A DNA stretch of 64,000 nt from Sporocytophaga myxococcoides (GCF_000775915.1 NZ_BBLT01000007.1:248001-312000); one strand, 5' to 3'. Counted from the first letter of the stretch, positions 58,201-64,000 are shown. The notes: generated by a model from the letters alone, not told the origin. Translations and numbers: made by a program.

Positions 58201-61200
58201 GGGAACATATACCACTGACCAGAAAACTCAGGCAAGCTGCAGCACACCGGCAACGGAGCCTTCCAATTTGCTTGCCGGAAGCCTTTCTTATCTGAAAATC
58301 TGTAACGATGCAGATATTACCGATGACAAGGGAACCGGAATGCCTGGCAGATCATTGCGCAGCGTAAGCTTTACAGACAGGCTTACAGGATACATAACAG
58401 GTACATTTGGACTTGTTATGAAAACTGTTGACGGCGGTTACAGATGGATGCCTGAAGGTACAGGCTCCGGGACTCAGACACCGATCGTAGCGCTTGCAGA
58501 TGCTCAGAACGGAACGGTTGTCAATGGAAACGGAGAAGTAACCATGCTGAGAGACCGCGCACAGCAGTTAGGGTCAAGGTTCTGGTATGATGAACTGGGC
58601 AGACTGGTATTAAGCCAGAACAGCAAACAGTACAACATAGAAAATTATCTGAGTGAAAAACAATATGAAGGTGTTGCTCAGACATTAAGTACGATGACAT
58701 CCTCTGATGAGAAAACCAGAGCGTACAGCTATACCCTGTATGACAAGATAGGCCGTATTGTAGAGGTAGGAGAGTTGATCACCAAAGCAACCTTCAGCAC
58801 TCCTAAACATGAGTCTCAGGTTGAATACAACGCAATTGAATTGACTTTCCTTACAAGCGGAGTGAAGCAGCAGATCACTTCTACCTATTATGATGAGGTG
58901 GTATATGAAAATATCCTTAAAGGTTTTGAGCAGCAGAACCTGAGACCGAGAGTAGCTTCTGTTACATACTCGGATAGGGATGTTACTGATGAGAATGGTC
59001 TGAGAGTATATGACAGGGCAACGCATTATTCCTATGATGTTCATGGCAATGTCAAGGCTCTCGTGCAGGAGATAAAATCAGGAGGTACGCTGGTAGCCAA
59101 ACGTATGGATTATGAGTATGATCTTGTATCCGGAAAGGTAAACTATGTATATTATCAGAAAGCCCAGAATGATCAGCTGATTCATAAGTATGAATATGAC
59201 GGGGATAATAGAATTACTCAGGTCTCGACCAGCACAGACGGTGTAAACTGGGTAAAAGAAGTAGAGTATGACTATTATGCCCATGGCCCTCTTGCTCTGG
59301 CAAAGATCGGAAAGGACAATGTAGAAACCCAGACATATGCCTACACGCTTCAAGGCTGGATCAAAGGTGTGAAAGGGGATCAGTTCAGCTATGCGCTTGG
59401 TTACTATGATCAGAACGGCAAGAAGGATTATTCCGCCATTGGCGGGGGAGATCAGGGTTTGCAGGCAACTCCTGTAGCCTTAAATGATCAGGGTAAAAAT
59501 ACGAGCTTGTACAATGGTAATATAGCCACCTGGACAAGTCTGAACAAGGAAGTGAATTATTCAACTGTGAGCGGGCAGCGCGTTTACCAGGCCTGGACCC
59601 AGCAGTTTGAATACGATCAGCTGAACAGGATTAAGTCCGGTAAGACTCCTGGAAATGATGCTTATAAAAACACTTACGCTTATGATGCCAACGGCAATAT
59701 AACAAACCTGAACAGGTACAATGAAAGTGGCGTTCAGTTTGATCAGCTGAGCTATAACTATGAAAACAAAAAAGCAGGTTACCTTGCCAATACCAATAAA
59801 CTGAGATCGGTCTCTGATCTGCCTTCGATGACTGGTATTCACACCTCTGATATTGATAACCAGGGAACCGATAACTATGAGTATGATGAGATCGGTAACC
59901 TGAATAAAGATGTCCAGGAGCAGATCAAAAACATAGAATGGACGGTTTATGGTAAAATCAAATCTGTAACAAGGGAAACAGGAAGCTCGAAGTCGAATCT
60001 GAGCTTTGAATACGATGCATCCGGGAACCGGACCGTGAAAATTGTGACGGACAATGCTGGCAATGTTACAAAAACTTTCTATATTCGTGACGCTCAGGGA
60101 AATGTCATGAGTACTTATGAAATCCCTTCAGCAGGTTCTTTAACATTAGATGAACAATATATTTATGGCAGTGCAAGGCTGGGTGTGCTGCGTAATGAAA
60201 AGCGTTCTTATGAGTTGACAGATCATTTGGGTAACGTAAGGTCTGTAGTCGGAGAGCTGAGGGATGTCAATAATCAGGTAGAAGTAATTTCTGCTACGGA
60301 TTACTATCCATTCGGGATGATAGCCAAAACTTACAACTCCAACAACTATCGCTATGGGTTTAGTGGAAAAGAGAAAGATGACGAGGTAAAAGGTGGAGGA
60401 AATAGCTATGATTATGGAGCACGTATGTATGATCCAAGAGTTATACGTTGGCAATCGTTAGATCCGAGAATTTATTTATTTGATTACCAATCTGGATATA
60501 TTTCAATGTCTAATAATCCTATAAATAGAATTGACCCTTCAGGTATGGGCGATTATTACAGCAAGGAAGGAAAACATTTAGGAAATGACGGTAAAGAAGA
60601 TGATAAAGCTTATGTAACTAGTCCTGAAGAAGTCAATAAAAACACTAAGAACAAAGTTACAAACTGGGAAAATGTAGCTCAAAGCAAAGTGACTACACTT
60701 CTGTCCGTTACCAATACTACATTAAAAAATTTCGCTGCTACAGTATATGCCGAAAGTGGCGGCCCAAAAGAAGAATCTTTCGCTATAGCAAGTGCAACTG
60801 TTAACTATGGAAATTCTTCTGGTAAAACTATTTCGTCTCTTGTAGATAGTAAAAATTCATATTCGTATGGAGCCAAATTATATGAATATGATGATTTGGA
60901 CGCAGATCCTGCTAAACAAAGATATGGTATGATGGCAGCAATTAACGCTCTTACAGGAGGACATGATTATTCAAATGGTGCTATTTATTGGGATGGTAGA
61001 GATGTTCTTTTAAAGGGATTATCTCATTACAGATATCAAAAAGAAACATTTGGAGATAGAAAGGGGATTTTTGTTCCTTCCAATCTGATGAATAAACTTT
61101 TAAAGCTAGAATTAAATATTATGACTGAATATGCTAATAAAGGAAATACATATAAAGAAAAAGGGAAAAGTAAACTATTTAACGCAAATTGGACAATTGT

Positions 61201-61396
61201 AGGGAAGTTATATGATAATCAAATGTCACAATTAACTAATACGAATAAATCGGGTTCATTATGGGGAGTGACGGCCATTCATGGAAATAGTATATTCTAT
61301 TCAGAGATTCCAGCATCTGTCAAGGACGAAACGACCAAACAAACAAATGCAATAGATAATGCCGAACTTCAAAAAGTACTTGATGCTCTACACTAA
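49235..61396 (+). CDS. 4053-aa RHS protein with C-terminal toxin-like domain
   Basis: Signal peptide MKSLRILLGLLFASLAAYSQ. Two duplicated beta-rich units (about residues 21-352 and 479-818, each ending DANGIET or DANGVET with a CSC motif) are separated by SprB-like repeats. A Cys-rich linker follows at about 1019-1095 with DPNCP/DPGC repeats, then many SprB-like repeats (CYDGTTGSITI, GGTQKYTYDW, CAGSNGTLTLNISGGVPPY). RHS/YD strands begin near 2106. A long propeller-like stretch with YCF48/BNR-type units (TSTDGKSWTAV, DLGETWQPK, TNAGNTWTPV, DGGYRWMPEG) fills about 2192-3105. RHS repeats resume at FWYDELGRLVLSQNSKQ (3115) and run to the core GFSGKEKDDEV, YDYGARMYDPRVIRWQSLDP (3702-3742). From about 3772 a variable domain begins with VYAESGGPKEES (Glu3840) and contains ALTGGHDYSNGAIYWDG and KGLSHY. 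This resembles SleB-type cell-wall hydrolases and RHS tip domains known in Chryseobacterium. RHS shells enclose and release such tip domains. Confidence 0.85.
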   Translation: MKSLRILLGLLFASLAAYSQNCNITIVPTGSTCFGGMDGKAEIHKDGKLVVLDNGGTCVTPEISSYSCGTPVSGAIVSNATSGLVEIPDGKTLYLTSPSFNGSVRFLGTNTLVVCGGATITNFEMNNNSKPITIIINGQATLTSQNINLDYQSVLKNYGNLSITNTIGFNGKLFNHGFLAATQTLNINANTGQFYNAGRVQVGGSFNNYNTATNGGTMEISGDFNNNGGSGFINLCNINVGNSFSNSTTIENYGKITVGNLTNITGGKLYKGFSNSLLATKDITIDGIVEGVGSSCSAVKVSRTTTINGSGIVKGAADLCDANGIETISSGSIQGGATTNCSCNATGAGSGVSGTITWSSGTPTLGGSTVTGLSANTYNVSVNLQGCSAVNQQFTIPTPNKIMATVSVNGGTATVSTPTGGNPGQFYYDWRLVSSTEITTTTTGSKNFSTPGNYTVTVRDNKGCTGDPLPFTIVGQGNTCNFTVVTTPVTCNGGNDGKVVVYKDGVPLEVPSNPGGGSGGSSDIPTGNPGSCMSQAVSSYSCSSIPSGAVNYSQNSGTVSITAGQTVYITSPSFTGDLSVAGGTLIVCGNATIQNFNYSGTPGTFTLIVNGTAKLNAPNLNLLANSTVKNYGILTTSSIGFNGALENHGTLTVNGDLSFNTSANSYLNTGTITVTGNFNNKFTTINGGTFNVKGIFNNNEPTSLFRNYCKLFVDGSLNNNKDIENKGYIVVATSTATFNSNSVYKGYAGSVLYALNFINNGLIDGLESCASIRVKQNTNLTGSSIIKGNTFLCDANGVETGSGQILLPAALNCSCGGTSTTTSSSPVVWTGYPNASGNTNSNLTAGTNTVVINWPGCSQTTLTYTITQPSTAITATVSVSGGTAAVSTPTGGNGGQYKYKWSDGTITNVGSRNYTTKGNYSVRVLDSKNCEGPELPFSINNIVETECNIIVSYQVNEKVLIKIECPDTSCKYRIKTSDGNLLPYSSLINRPCKDSVITSVNCNGDIIQTGIKGSGRCVPFCNPATDPNCPCNLATDPGCNPQCNPTVDPDCPCLAGLDPNCQGCDLTDPLNCPCDPNSANCPPCDPSKDAGCPTLGATYQAYPEKCGTKPYVVLTITGGSGNYTVVNKNNKDSRGSGSSPITMYNMAEGKSKLIITDNVSKVSREIIVKVDPAPKSTMSVTTTANAGSECKNQLSINITNAVSGPYRLDLGCCIPSSLENLTATSGNLQLGPYTIPNNIGDGPFMVKITDSYCNTYSDLVTPCNIVCNTPESNNYQPQFTKVKPSYKGKTDGSITLNNLPAHVTAYWTGTNIYSPVQGTTLSYIGEGSYSLLLVNNVTKCTYYYSPVDEKLEDGPSNSVRFTLVAGCNYEAKLSKVNDDGSANATPVAEPVSYTWYNPANNSPVGFGKQINISAIATSLSLDNLNLVTIDGQGNTTSFPFEIPNSCKPPTVCNAEIKYKFTDPLCYDGTTGSITINSIPANYNIVWADPALQATGANASTKTGLKGGRYSLSVIPNSSTCKTETVDIILDNPPSLEISKEDLSTGGVKIIVSKGKKDYHIVWTDNNQDIAERTDLVPGTSYTVNVTDANNCPGTFTFVYNPCAVSKPEPFVVLKGTTATVVNSSGMAPFTYNWKGGDIFDRSLKSQDKLLSGIYEVVVTDKRGCKDSVEFNSNKCGQTINVSVTTQDTRSDLCNGQAALSLSGITNYDGYVILWDKTPLDDYLKYQNLDVLKNQSTVKFQNACAGKHTVAVVTPEGCAVESPFEVKYTTVPPTDCSTNPLAITNLNGTSFTRACYSESFNVKFYVSGGTQKYTYDWSVVGAGGTTRTFSSQNPGLDNPDPGTYTVKVTDKNLCTVTGTYTVTGPSNELTFTQQSQSPVCAGSNGTLTLNISGGVPPYKVTWADATITNTSTGIVNKQLVAGVLQSFTVSDSKNCTKPGDVFINDTPFEGKIYYNRLEFCPGKDPVSLTAANISAYTFQWAGAGINANNQYESQVKVKTAGVVNLVYTPKQGSACTLPFTKSVTISERSAEDCKPSNIMCDVVDIEVPGIITVNQCNVTIKNVDTSNVEAAYYAYIQEAKKKFVNDYIASVMDGLQEELTIDYSDSEQHYTLYYYDQAGNLVRTVPPAGVKPLSESATAGIISDLKDNKVPNVYTDHTLATTYKYNSLNQLVTQDMPDHSRQDLWETNPSLTLPNGYTVGAVDYVTAQKGLLFANSSSETKLYKTTDTGKEWTANLGLEFGDILDINTVTGASPAYFAVGKNGLFIKGTNNGSEWTLFSSPTSLDLIDVYFTTSTAGRIMAGDGTIWTTTDGGVSWSSPNIALKNTNIVTITDVWNDNNQILVTGTKGGVSVLYMSADGGGTFNIQEFGAGPYSAIALEGQNIYITGANGIILKVADGKFTVWNSSNVQKQFKQLIMKSGNYTALMTDAGNPQGNVYTSTDGKSWTAVTSGNDILRISDLNGTMVSAVSNSGNYGNSNNWSSFGTVTVTNNIASPGTTQLNNITRSVYVAGTLFTNNNSPVSDREVILASSLAYRTGTNSWQKIDITGYSGYTTRSLIVNATHDWLLLDGNNNLYRTKLNTGTVPNNTLILTNSNNAVLTNVYEIYKTSDGIYALKTDNTIVKLTLNSDGTVTAVYQFTLPSGVNVYMLSDMSITVASTGGVDALATFTDGSTYQRLAGGSWVNKAYAVQPTNLLTSTSSGNLTMYTGGDNSELFKKASQDNNNFQWSYQKVISSTPVKIKDSYLDAGTLRLATDAGMKTYNAATFALTSESGVSGTINEAYNNVAVTESGSIYVRNGSGTWQGSNPDPLNAPIREVSVNLAAGTKNIYYYQGGGWSKALPIKVQPITAMAQGNKLIAVGNQGTVLVSSDLGETWQPKPVGSTQNLSAVAASGEKAVAGSVNGSIFYSTNAGNTWTPVSNPPGTGEVRSIVITGTKVWMIKGKSLLYSNDMSNYSIALTATEELYGVHVDADGYGYVAGNAGTAYRLQPVGTYTTDQKTQASCSTPATEPSNLLAGSLSYLKICNDADITDDKGTGMPGRSLRSVSFTDRLTGYITGTFGLVMKTVDGGYRWMPEGTGSGTQTPIVALADAQNGTVVNGNGEVTMLRDRAQQLGSRFWYDELGRLVLSQNSKQYNIENYLSEKQYEGVAQTLSTMTSSDEKTRAYSYTLYDKIGRIVEVGELITKATFSTPKHESQVEYNAIELTFLTSGVKQQITSTYYDEVVYENILKGFEQQNLRPRVASVTYSDRDVTDENGLRVYDRATHYSYDVHGNVKALVQEIKSGGTLVAKRMDYEYDLVSGKVNYVYYQKAQNDQLIHKYEYDGDNRITQVSTSTDGVNWVKEVEYDYYAHGPLALAKIGKDNVETQTYAYTLQGWIKGVKGDQFSYALGYYDQNGKKDYSAIGGGDQGLQATPVALNDQGKNTSLYNGNIATWTSLNKEVNYSTVSGQRVYQAWTQQFEYDQLNRIKSGKTPGNDAYKNTYAYDANGNITNLNRYNESGVQFDQLSYNYENKKAGYLANTNKLRSVSDLPSMTGIHTSDIDNQGTDNYEYDEIGNLNKDVQEQIKNIEWTVYGKIKSVTRETGSSKSNLSFEYDASGNRTVKIVTDNAGNVTKTFYIRDAQGNVMSTYEIPSAGSLTLDEQYIYGSARLGVLRNEKRSYELTDHLGNVRSVVGELRDVNNQVEVISATDYYPFGMIAKTYNSNNYRYGFSGKEKDDEVKGGGNSYDYGARMYDPRVIRWQSLDPRIYLFDYQSGYISMSNNPINRIDPSGMGDYYSKEGKHLGNDGKEDDKAYVTSPEEVNKNTKNKVTNWENVAQSKVTTLLSVTNTTLKNFAATVYAESGGPKEESFAIASATVNYGNSSGKTISSLVDSKNSYSYGAKLYEYDDLDADPAKQRYGMMAAINALTGGHDYSNGAIYWDGRDVLLKGLSHYRYQKETFGDRKGIFVPSNLMNKLLKLELNIMTEYANKGNTYKEKGKSKLFNANWTIVGKLYDNQMSQLTNTNKSGSLWGVTAIHGNSIFYSEIPASVKDETTKQTNAIDNAELQKVLDALH

Positions 61397-61412
61397 AAAA
61401 ATAATTTAAGTT

Positions 61413-61871
61413 ATGCGAAAAGCTTTGTTTATAGTATTTATTTTGTCAGTTGGATTTGGATGTCATTCACAAAACACAAAGGTTAATAGACAAGCTGAAT
61501 ACATTCTTGATAAAATTGGTGCAAATGACAGTATTTATAGATCCGATACATGTATTGCGTATATAGGAAATTATTTTGGTGCAAAAAGTATAGTTATACT
61601 ATATAAACAATCTCGGAATGTTGCTAATTTGGTAGTACTGTCAATTGACAAGAAAGAAGATTGGAATAAGATTTTAGAAGTTCCGATCAATATTGGTTTG
61701 ACAGTAATAGTAGATATTGTAGATTATGATTCAGATGGCTTAAAAGATATATTTATAAAGACAGGTGAAAATAAAGAGTATGGATATTTATTTATAAATA
61801 AATATAATAAAGAATTGATATTAACTTCAATTTGTGTATTAAATGACTCTACTGAGGTTACAGCGGATTAA
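61413..61871 (+). CDS. putative immunity lipoprotein
   Basis: A 152-residue protein with a lipoprotein signal (MRKALFIVFILSVGFGC, Cys17), 16 bases after the RHS gene and read in the same direction. The mature part is strand-rich and has DYDSDGLKDIFIKTGE, like the calcium-binding loop of FG-GAP/VCBS repeats. Its place directly after an RHS tip domain is the usual position of an immunity gene, and an exported, lipid-anchored protein suits a toxin that acts on the cell wall in the periplasm. The immunity role is inference from position; no family match was found. Confidence 0.65.
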   Translation: MRKALFIVFILSVGFGCHSQNTKVNRQAEYILDKIGANDSIYRSDTCIAYIGNYFGAKSIVILYKQSRNVANLVVLSIDKKEDWNKILEVPINIGLTVIVDIVDYDSDGLKDIFIKTGENKEYGYLFINKYNKELILTSICVLNDSTEVTAD

Positions 61872-62020
61872 ATTTCTTTTCAAGCACCGCAACTCCCACA
61901 ATCTTTCCGTAAATAAGACTTCGATACAACGAAGTTGATGAAAATGAAAAGGTTGAGGGTAGTAGATAAGTGAGTTCGAAAGGCGGTTCTTTTTAAGAAG
62001 GAATTTTAAAAAGTATAAGA

Positions 62021-62072
62021 AGAAAAAGTATCTGAAAGAAGTATTTTAATACTTCGGACAGGTACTTTTTCT
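62021..62072. terminator. long imperfect hairpin after the RHS operon
   Basis: AGAAAAAGTA (62021-62030) pairs with TACTTTTTCT (62063-62072), then CTG with CAG, and GAAGTATT with AATACTTC around a TT loop. It is followed by GTTTTG. It can end the rightward operon or the leftward fragment at 62169, or be part of a mobile-element end. Confidence 0.6.
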
Positions 62073-62168
62073 GTTTTGTTCGAGTCTTATGGCTTTGGCT
62101 TGTCTGATTTGTTCTGAAAAGTCCGTATCAGGAAGCTCCCGGGTACAAATTTTTATGGGAGTACATTA

Positions 62169-62534
62169 TCACCTTCTCATAGACTTAAAGATATGTTCCA
62201 TAACAGGTACCATTTCTTTTGTGACCAAAGCATCGCTGATCATTAGTTTACCTTTATAAGGAGCAATAATATCGGTCATTTCTTTTAGATAGCCGTAGTC
62301 TTTATGAATAATCAAAGTAAATCCCTTATCCCTGTGCTTTTTAAAATTATCTTCATTCATAAGAAGGCTTAAATGCTTTAAAACAATTTGTTTGTTGAGC
62401 CCTAATTCAGCACCTGTAGAAAATATAACTTTGGAATAAACATCAACAGATGCAAACCAATAAGCTTCGCCTTCTCCGGTGGGGATATTTACAGGAAAGA
62501 AGCATACATATTCTAAAGGTCGGGAAGTAGTCAT
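62169..62534 (-). CDS. transposase-like fragment (integrase-fold, partial)
   Basis: A 121-residue open frame. YVCFFPVNIPTGEGEAYWFASVDVYSKVIFS looks like the opening of an rve/DDE integrase core (the first catalytic Asp in SVDVYS), with later blocks TLIIHKDYGYLKEM and VTKEMVPVMEHIF. It is shorter than a normal integrase core. After its stop the same frame continues over two stop codons into TRELPDTDFSEQIRQAKAI and RLEQNRKSTCPKY, which reads like a further protein remnant. Partial or inactive; the family is uncertain. Confidence 0.5.
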   Translation of the reverse strand: MTTSRPLEYVCFFPVNIPTGEGEAYWFASVDVYSKVIFSTGAELGLNKQIVLKHLSLLMNEDNFKKHRDKGFTLIIHKDYGYLKEMTDIIAPYKGKLMISDALVTKEMVPVMEHIFKSMRR

Positions 62535-62594
62535 AAATAATTTTCTGTTGGTATAGTTAGAACTGAGTTATTAGAAATTGTAATGAATTAAAGT

Positions 62595-62625
62595 TGGGGG
62601 TGGCGGGATTTGAACCTACGCCCCC
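62595..62625 (-). tRNA. 3' fragment of a tRNA, possible attachment site
   Basis: On the minus strand the sequence ends GTAGGTTCAAATCCCGC, then CACCCCCA: a T arm with the invariant TTCAAAT loop, the 3' acceptor strand and the discriminator A. The T stem has one A-C mismatch. The matching 5' acceptor (GGGGGTG) and D arm are absent within the next 80 bases, so this is a 3' piece, as left by integration of an element into a tRNA gene. Confidence 0.55.
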
Positions 62626-62663
62626 TGAAATCTTGTATTGGAGCTAGGCCCGCAATTTAGCTA

Positions 62664-63092
62664 TTAATCGAATAGGCTTGTTTTAATGAAAATAAAAGCA
62701 AGCCGAACAGAAAGCCAGCAGACAAAGTATAACCAGCATAAATTGAGGGCAAAAGCAATAAACTTTAATGGTTTTGCAAATCCCGATAGAGAGATGAAAA
62801 TGCATAAAAGCAATAAAATACACAAATGATAGATTGGATTAATGTCAAATCCTTTAAACAGGCGAAGATATCCAATGAATAATAGAGCAATAAAAGAGAT
62901 AGCAATTGTTGTATAAAGGAAACACAAATAAGGTGTTATTAATGGAGAGAATATGCTATCACCTTTAATCTGAATAATATTATTGTTAAATAAGAAGTCT
63001 TTACATTGAGTACCCAAGTTGAAACAAAACGTAATAAGAGCTGCACAGTAAGCAAAGAAAGTTATAGTATCTTTAAAAAAAATGTTAGTCAT
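62664..63092 (-). CDS. hypothetical membrane protein
   Basis: A 142-residue protein with four hydrophobic segments (about residues 8-25, 52-76, 85-103 and 112-135). It is rich in Phe, Ile and Leu and more AT-rich than most genes here. No motif is recognised. It sits between the tRNA remnant and the SymE-like gene, so it may belong to the acquired segment, possibly as an immunity or helper protein; that is inference. Confidence 0.5.
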   Translation of the reverse strand: MTNIFFKDTITFFAYCAALITFCFNLGTQCKDFLFNNNIIQIKGDSIFSPLITPYLCFLYTTIAISFIALLFIGYLRLFKGFDINPIYHLCILLLLCIFISLSGFAKPLKFIAFALNLCWLYFVCWLSVRLAFIFIKTSLFD

Positions 63093-63246
63093 GTTAGAAA
63101 TAATTTAATAGATGAGATGAATAGAATGTGTTTTTTTGAATATCGACCATTCTTTTCATAATTGACTAATAAAGTTTTACTGAATGTTTTTTTTAAAAAC
63201 ATTCAATAAATAAAATAATCTTTAATCGTAGTAGATCAATAATAAT

Positions 63247-63279
63247 AAAGCCATCAATTTGATATAAATTGACGGCTTT
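63247..63279 (-). terminator. terminator of the SymE-like gene
   Basis: AAAGCCATCAATTT (63247-63260) pairs with AAATTGACGGCTTT (63266-63279) with one mismatch. It lies just downstream of the leftward SymE-like gene. Confidence 0.8.
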
Positions 63280-63284
63280 AAATT

Positions 63285-63500
63285 TTAATCTTCATCCAGT
63301 CGGATAATGAGTAATTTATTCATAGTTGTAACTGTGATACGCTGTTCTGGAGTAAATCCCAGTTTATTCAGCCATATACCACTAAGTCTGATTACGGGAA
63401 CTGTTGTCCTACACCAGCGGTTAAATCTGATACCTGGCTGGATTTTTAAGCGCCTGACCTCTGGTCGTTTGCTTGTTTTCTTCTTTTCGGGTGCACGCAT
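63285..63500 (-). CDS. SymE-family protein (type I toxin-like)
   Basis: A 71-residue protein with a basic front (MRAPEKKKTSKRPEVRRLKI) and the SymE core TVPVIRLSGIWLNKLGFTPEQ followed by RITVTTMNKLLIIRLDE. This is the SymE pattern (P-x-I-R-L-S-G-x-W-L, then V-T-V and L-x-I), a fold derived from AbrB. In Escherichia coli SymE is made under SOS and repressed by an antisense RNA. In Bacteroidota, SymE-like genes are common near RHS loci. An open frame on the same strand at 63421-63621 overlaps its start and may be leader sequence. Confidence 0.8.
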   Translation of the reverse strand: MRAPEKKKTSKRPEVRRLKIQPGIRFNRWCRTTVPVIRLSGIWLNKLGFTPEQRITVTTMNKLLIIRLDED

Positions 63501-63739
63501 AGCTTTTTGAAGATTTTAAATAAGTAGCCCGACAGTGCTGCGTACACCCAAGAAGACTTGAAATGTGCAGGACTTTCACCTGCTCTCTGTCAGGCATATT
63601 TTTAAATACTAAAGTTTTCATTGAAATTTTCTTTTTGAGTTTGTACGCAATGCAAATATAAAATTATTTTTCAACCTCTTATCAGTTAAAAAAGATTTTT
63701 GTCTTCTTACTGTAGGCTCCTCCACAAACCAAACAATGT

Positions 63740-63883
63740 ATGGTGCGCGAAGCAATGGAGATCTGTTTAAGAGGAATCAGTAAGGATGAGAGTGTAGGGC
63801 TTGCAGTTCAAGATACAATACGGATTTCAACATCTGAAAGCTTTAGAACAAGAAGAAACGCATCAAAAGAAAAGCACAAATAA
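63740..63883 (+). CDS. possible small ORF
   Basis: A 47-codon frame starting MVREAMEICLRGISKDESVG and ending ASKEKHK. It has no recognised domain and no clear ribosome site. It may be the tail of a lost gene. Low confidence. Confidence 0.25.
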   Translation: MVREAMEICLRGISKDESVGLAVQDTIRISTSESFRTRRNASKEKHK

Positions 63884-63893
63884 AAAATTTTAG

Positions 63894-64000
63894 AATATAG
63901 GAGGAAGTTCCTCTTGCACAAGGGATGGCAGCGGTTACCCCACAGCAGGGTGGGTCTGGTGCGTTAGGGCGAGGAGTAAAAGCGTACAGCCCGGTCCCGG
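63894..64000. other. GC-rich structured sequence at window end
   Basis: After the AT-rich flank the sequence turns abruptly GC-rich, with CAGCGGTTACCCCACAGCAG and AGGGCGAGGAGTAAAAGCG, and it is cut at AGCCCGGTCCCGG. Short blocks such as ACCCC/GGGT can pair. I have the impression that similar sequence recurs near stable RNA or mobile loci in Bacteroidota but cannot verify it. No protein frame is evident. Confidence 0.4.

Noticed and set aside
35103-61871. insecticidal Tc (TcB/TcC) or type VI RHS system
   Set aside because: No TcA-like pore, VgrG, PAAR or type VI genes appear, and all components carry Sec-type signal peptides.
61900-61945. CTTCGATACAACGAAG as terminator of the RHS operon
   Set aside because: The stem is short and lacks a T run; the hairpin at 62021-62072 is much stronger.
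63421-63621. 66-codon minus-strand frame overlapping the SymE start
   Set aside because: Starts MKTLVFKNMPDREQ, but the SymE gene is the better-supported frame and this one has no recognised motif; perhaps leader sequence.

Overview
The window is AT-rich DNA from a Bacteroidota bacterium, most likely of the order Cytophagales. The evidence is the cleaved and lipid-anchored secreted proteins, a type IX secretion C-terminal sorting domain on a modular xylan-degrading enzyme, promoters of the Bacteroidota type (TTTG, about 20 bp, TAnnTTTG), SprB-like repeats, and many PAS and GAF signalling proteins. A cellulose or hemicellulose degrader such as Sporocytophaga or Cytophaga fits, but I cannot prove the genus from this window.

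Layout. Bases 1-13500 hold a partial HTH regulator, small membrane proteins, a GAF/triple-PAS sensor, two small secreted Cys-rich proteins, a DMT transporter, two tandem paralogous lipoproteins, an outer-membrane barrel protein and several secreted unknowns. Bases 13500-21300 are a signalling and stress block: a membrane histidine kinase, a FixL-like PAS kinase with a REC-CRP regulator, D-lactate dehydrogenase, a universal stress protein next to a decayed copy of one, and a TetR regulator with a hotdog thioesterase. Bases 21800-29700 carry carbohydrate degradation genes (a deacetylase-GH8-CBM9 protein and a GH2 beta-mannosidase) with nrnA between them. Bases 29700-34300 hold more PAS and LuxR regulators, a dipeptide epimerase and a PAP2 phosphatase.

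The largest feature is one operon at 35103-61871. It has a lipoprotein, three giant exported proteins (1841, 988 and 1626 aa), a 4053-aa RHS protein with a variable C-terminal domain, and a small lipoprotein in the immunity position. The first three giants carry modules that I remember from single-chain giant RHS proteins of Bacteroidota, in the same order, so this looks like one RHS shell divided over four polypeptides. In the 4053-aa protein a beta-propeller-like stretch of about 900 residues sits between two RHS half-motifs. The last roughly 280 residues look like a SleB-type cell-wall hydrolase domain and are much more AT-rich than the shell before them.

Bases 61900-64000 look like a worn mobile-element border: a long hairpin, a transposase-like fragment, the 3' end of a tRNA, a small membrane protein, a SymE-family protein and a GC-rich structured end that the window cuts off.

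All domain calls come from reading motifs by eye. No database search was run.
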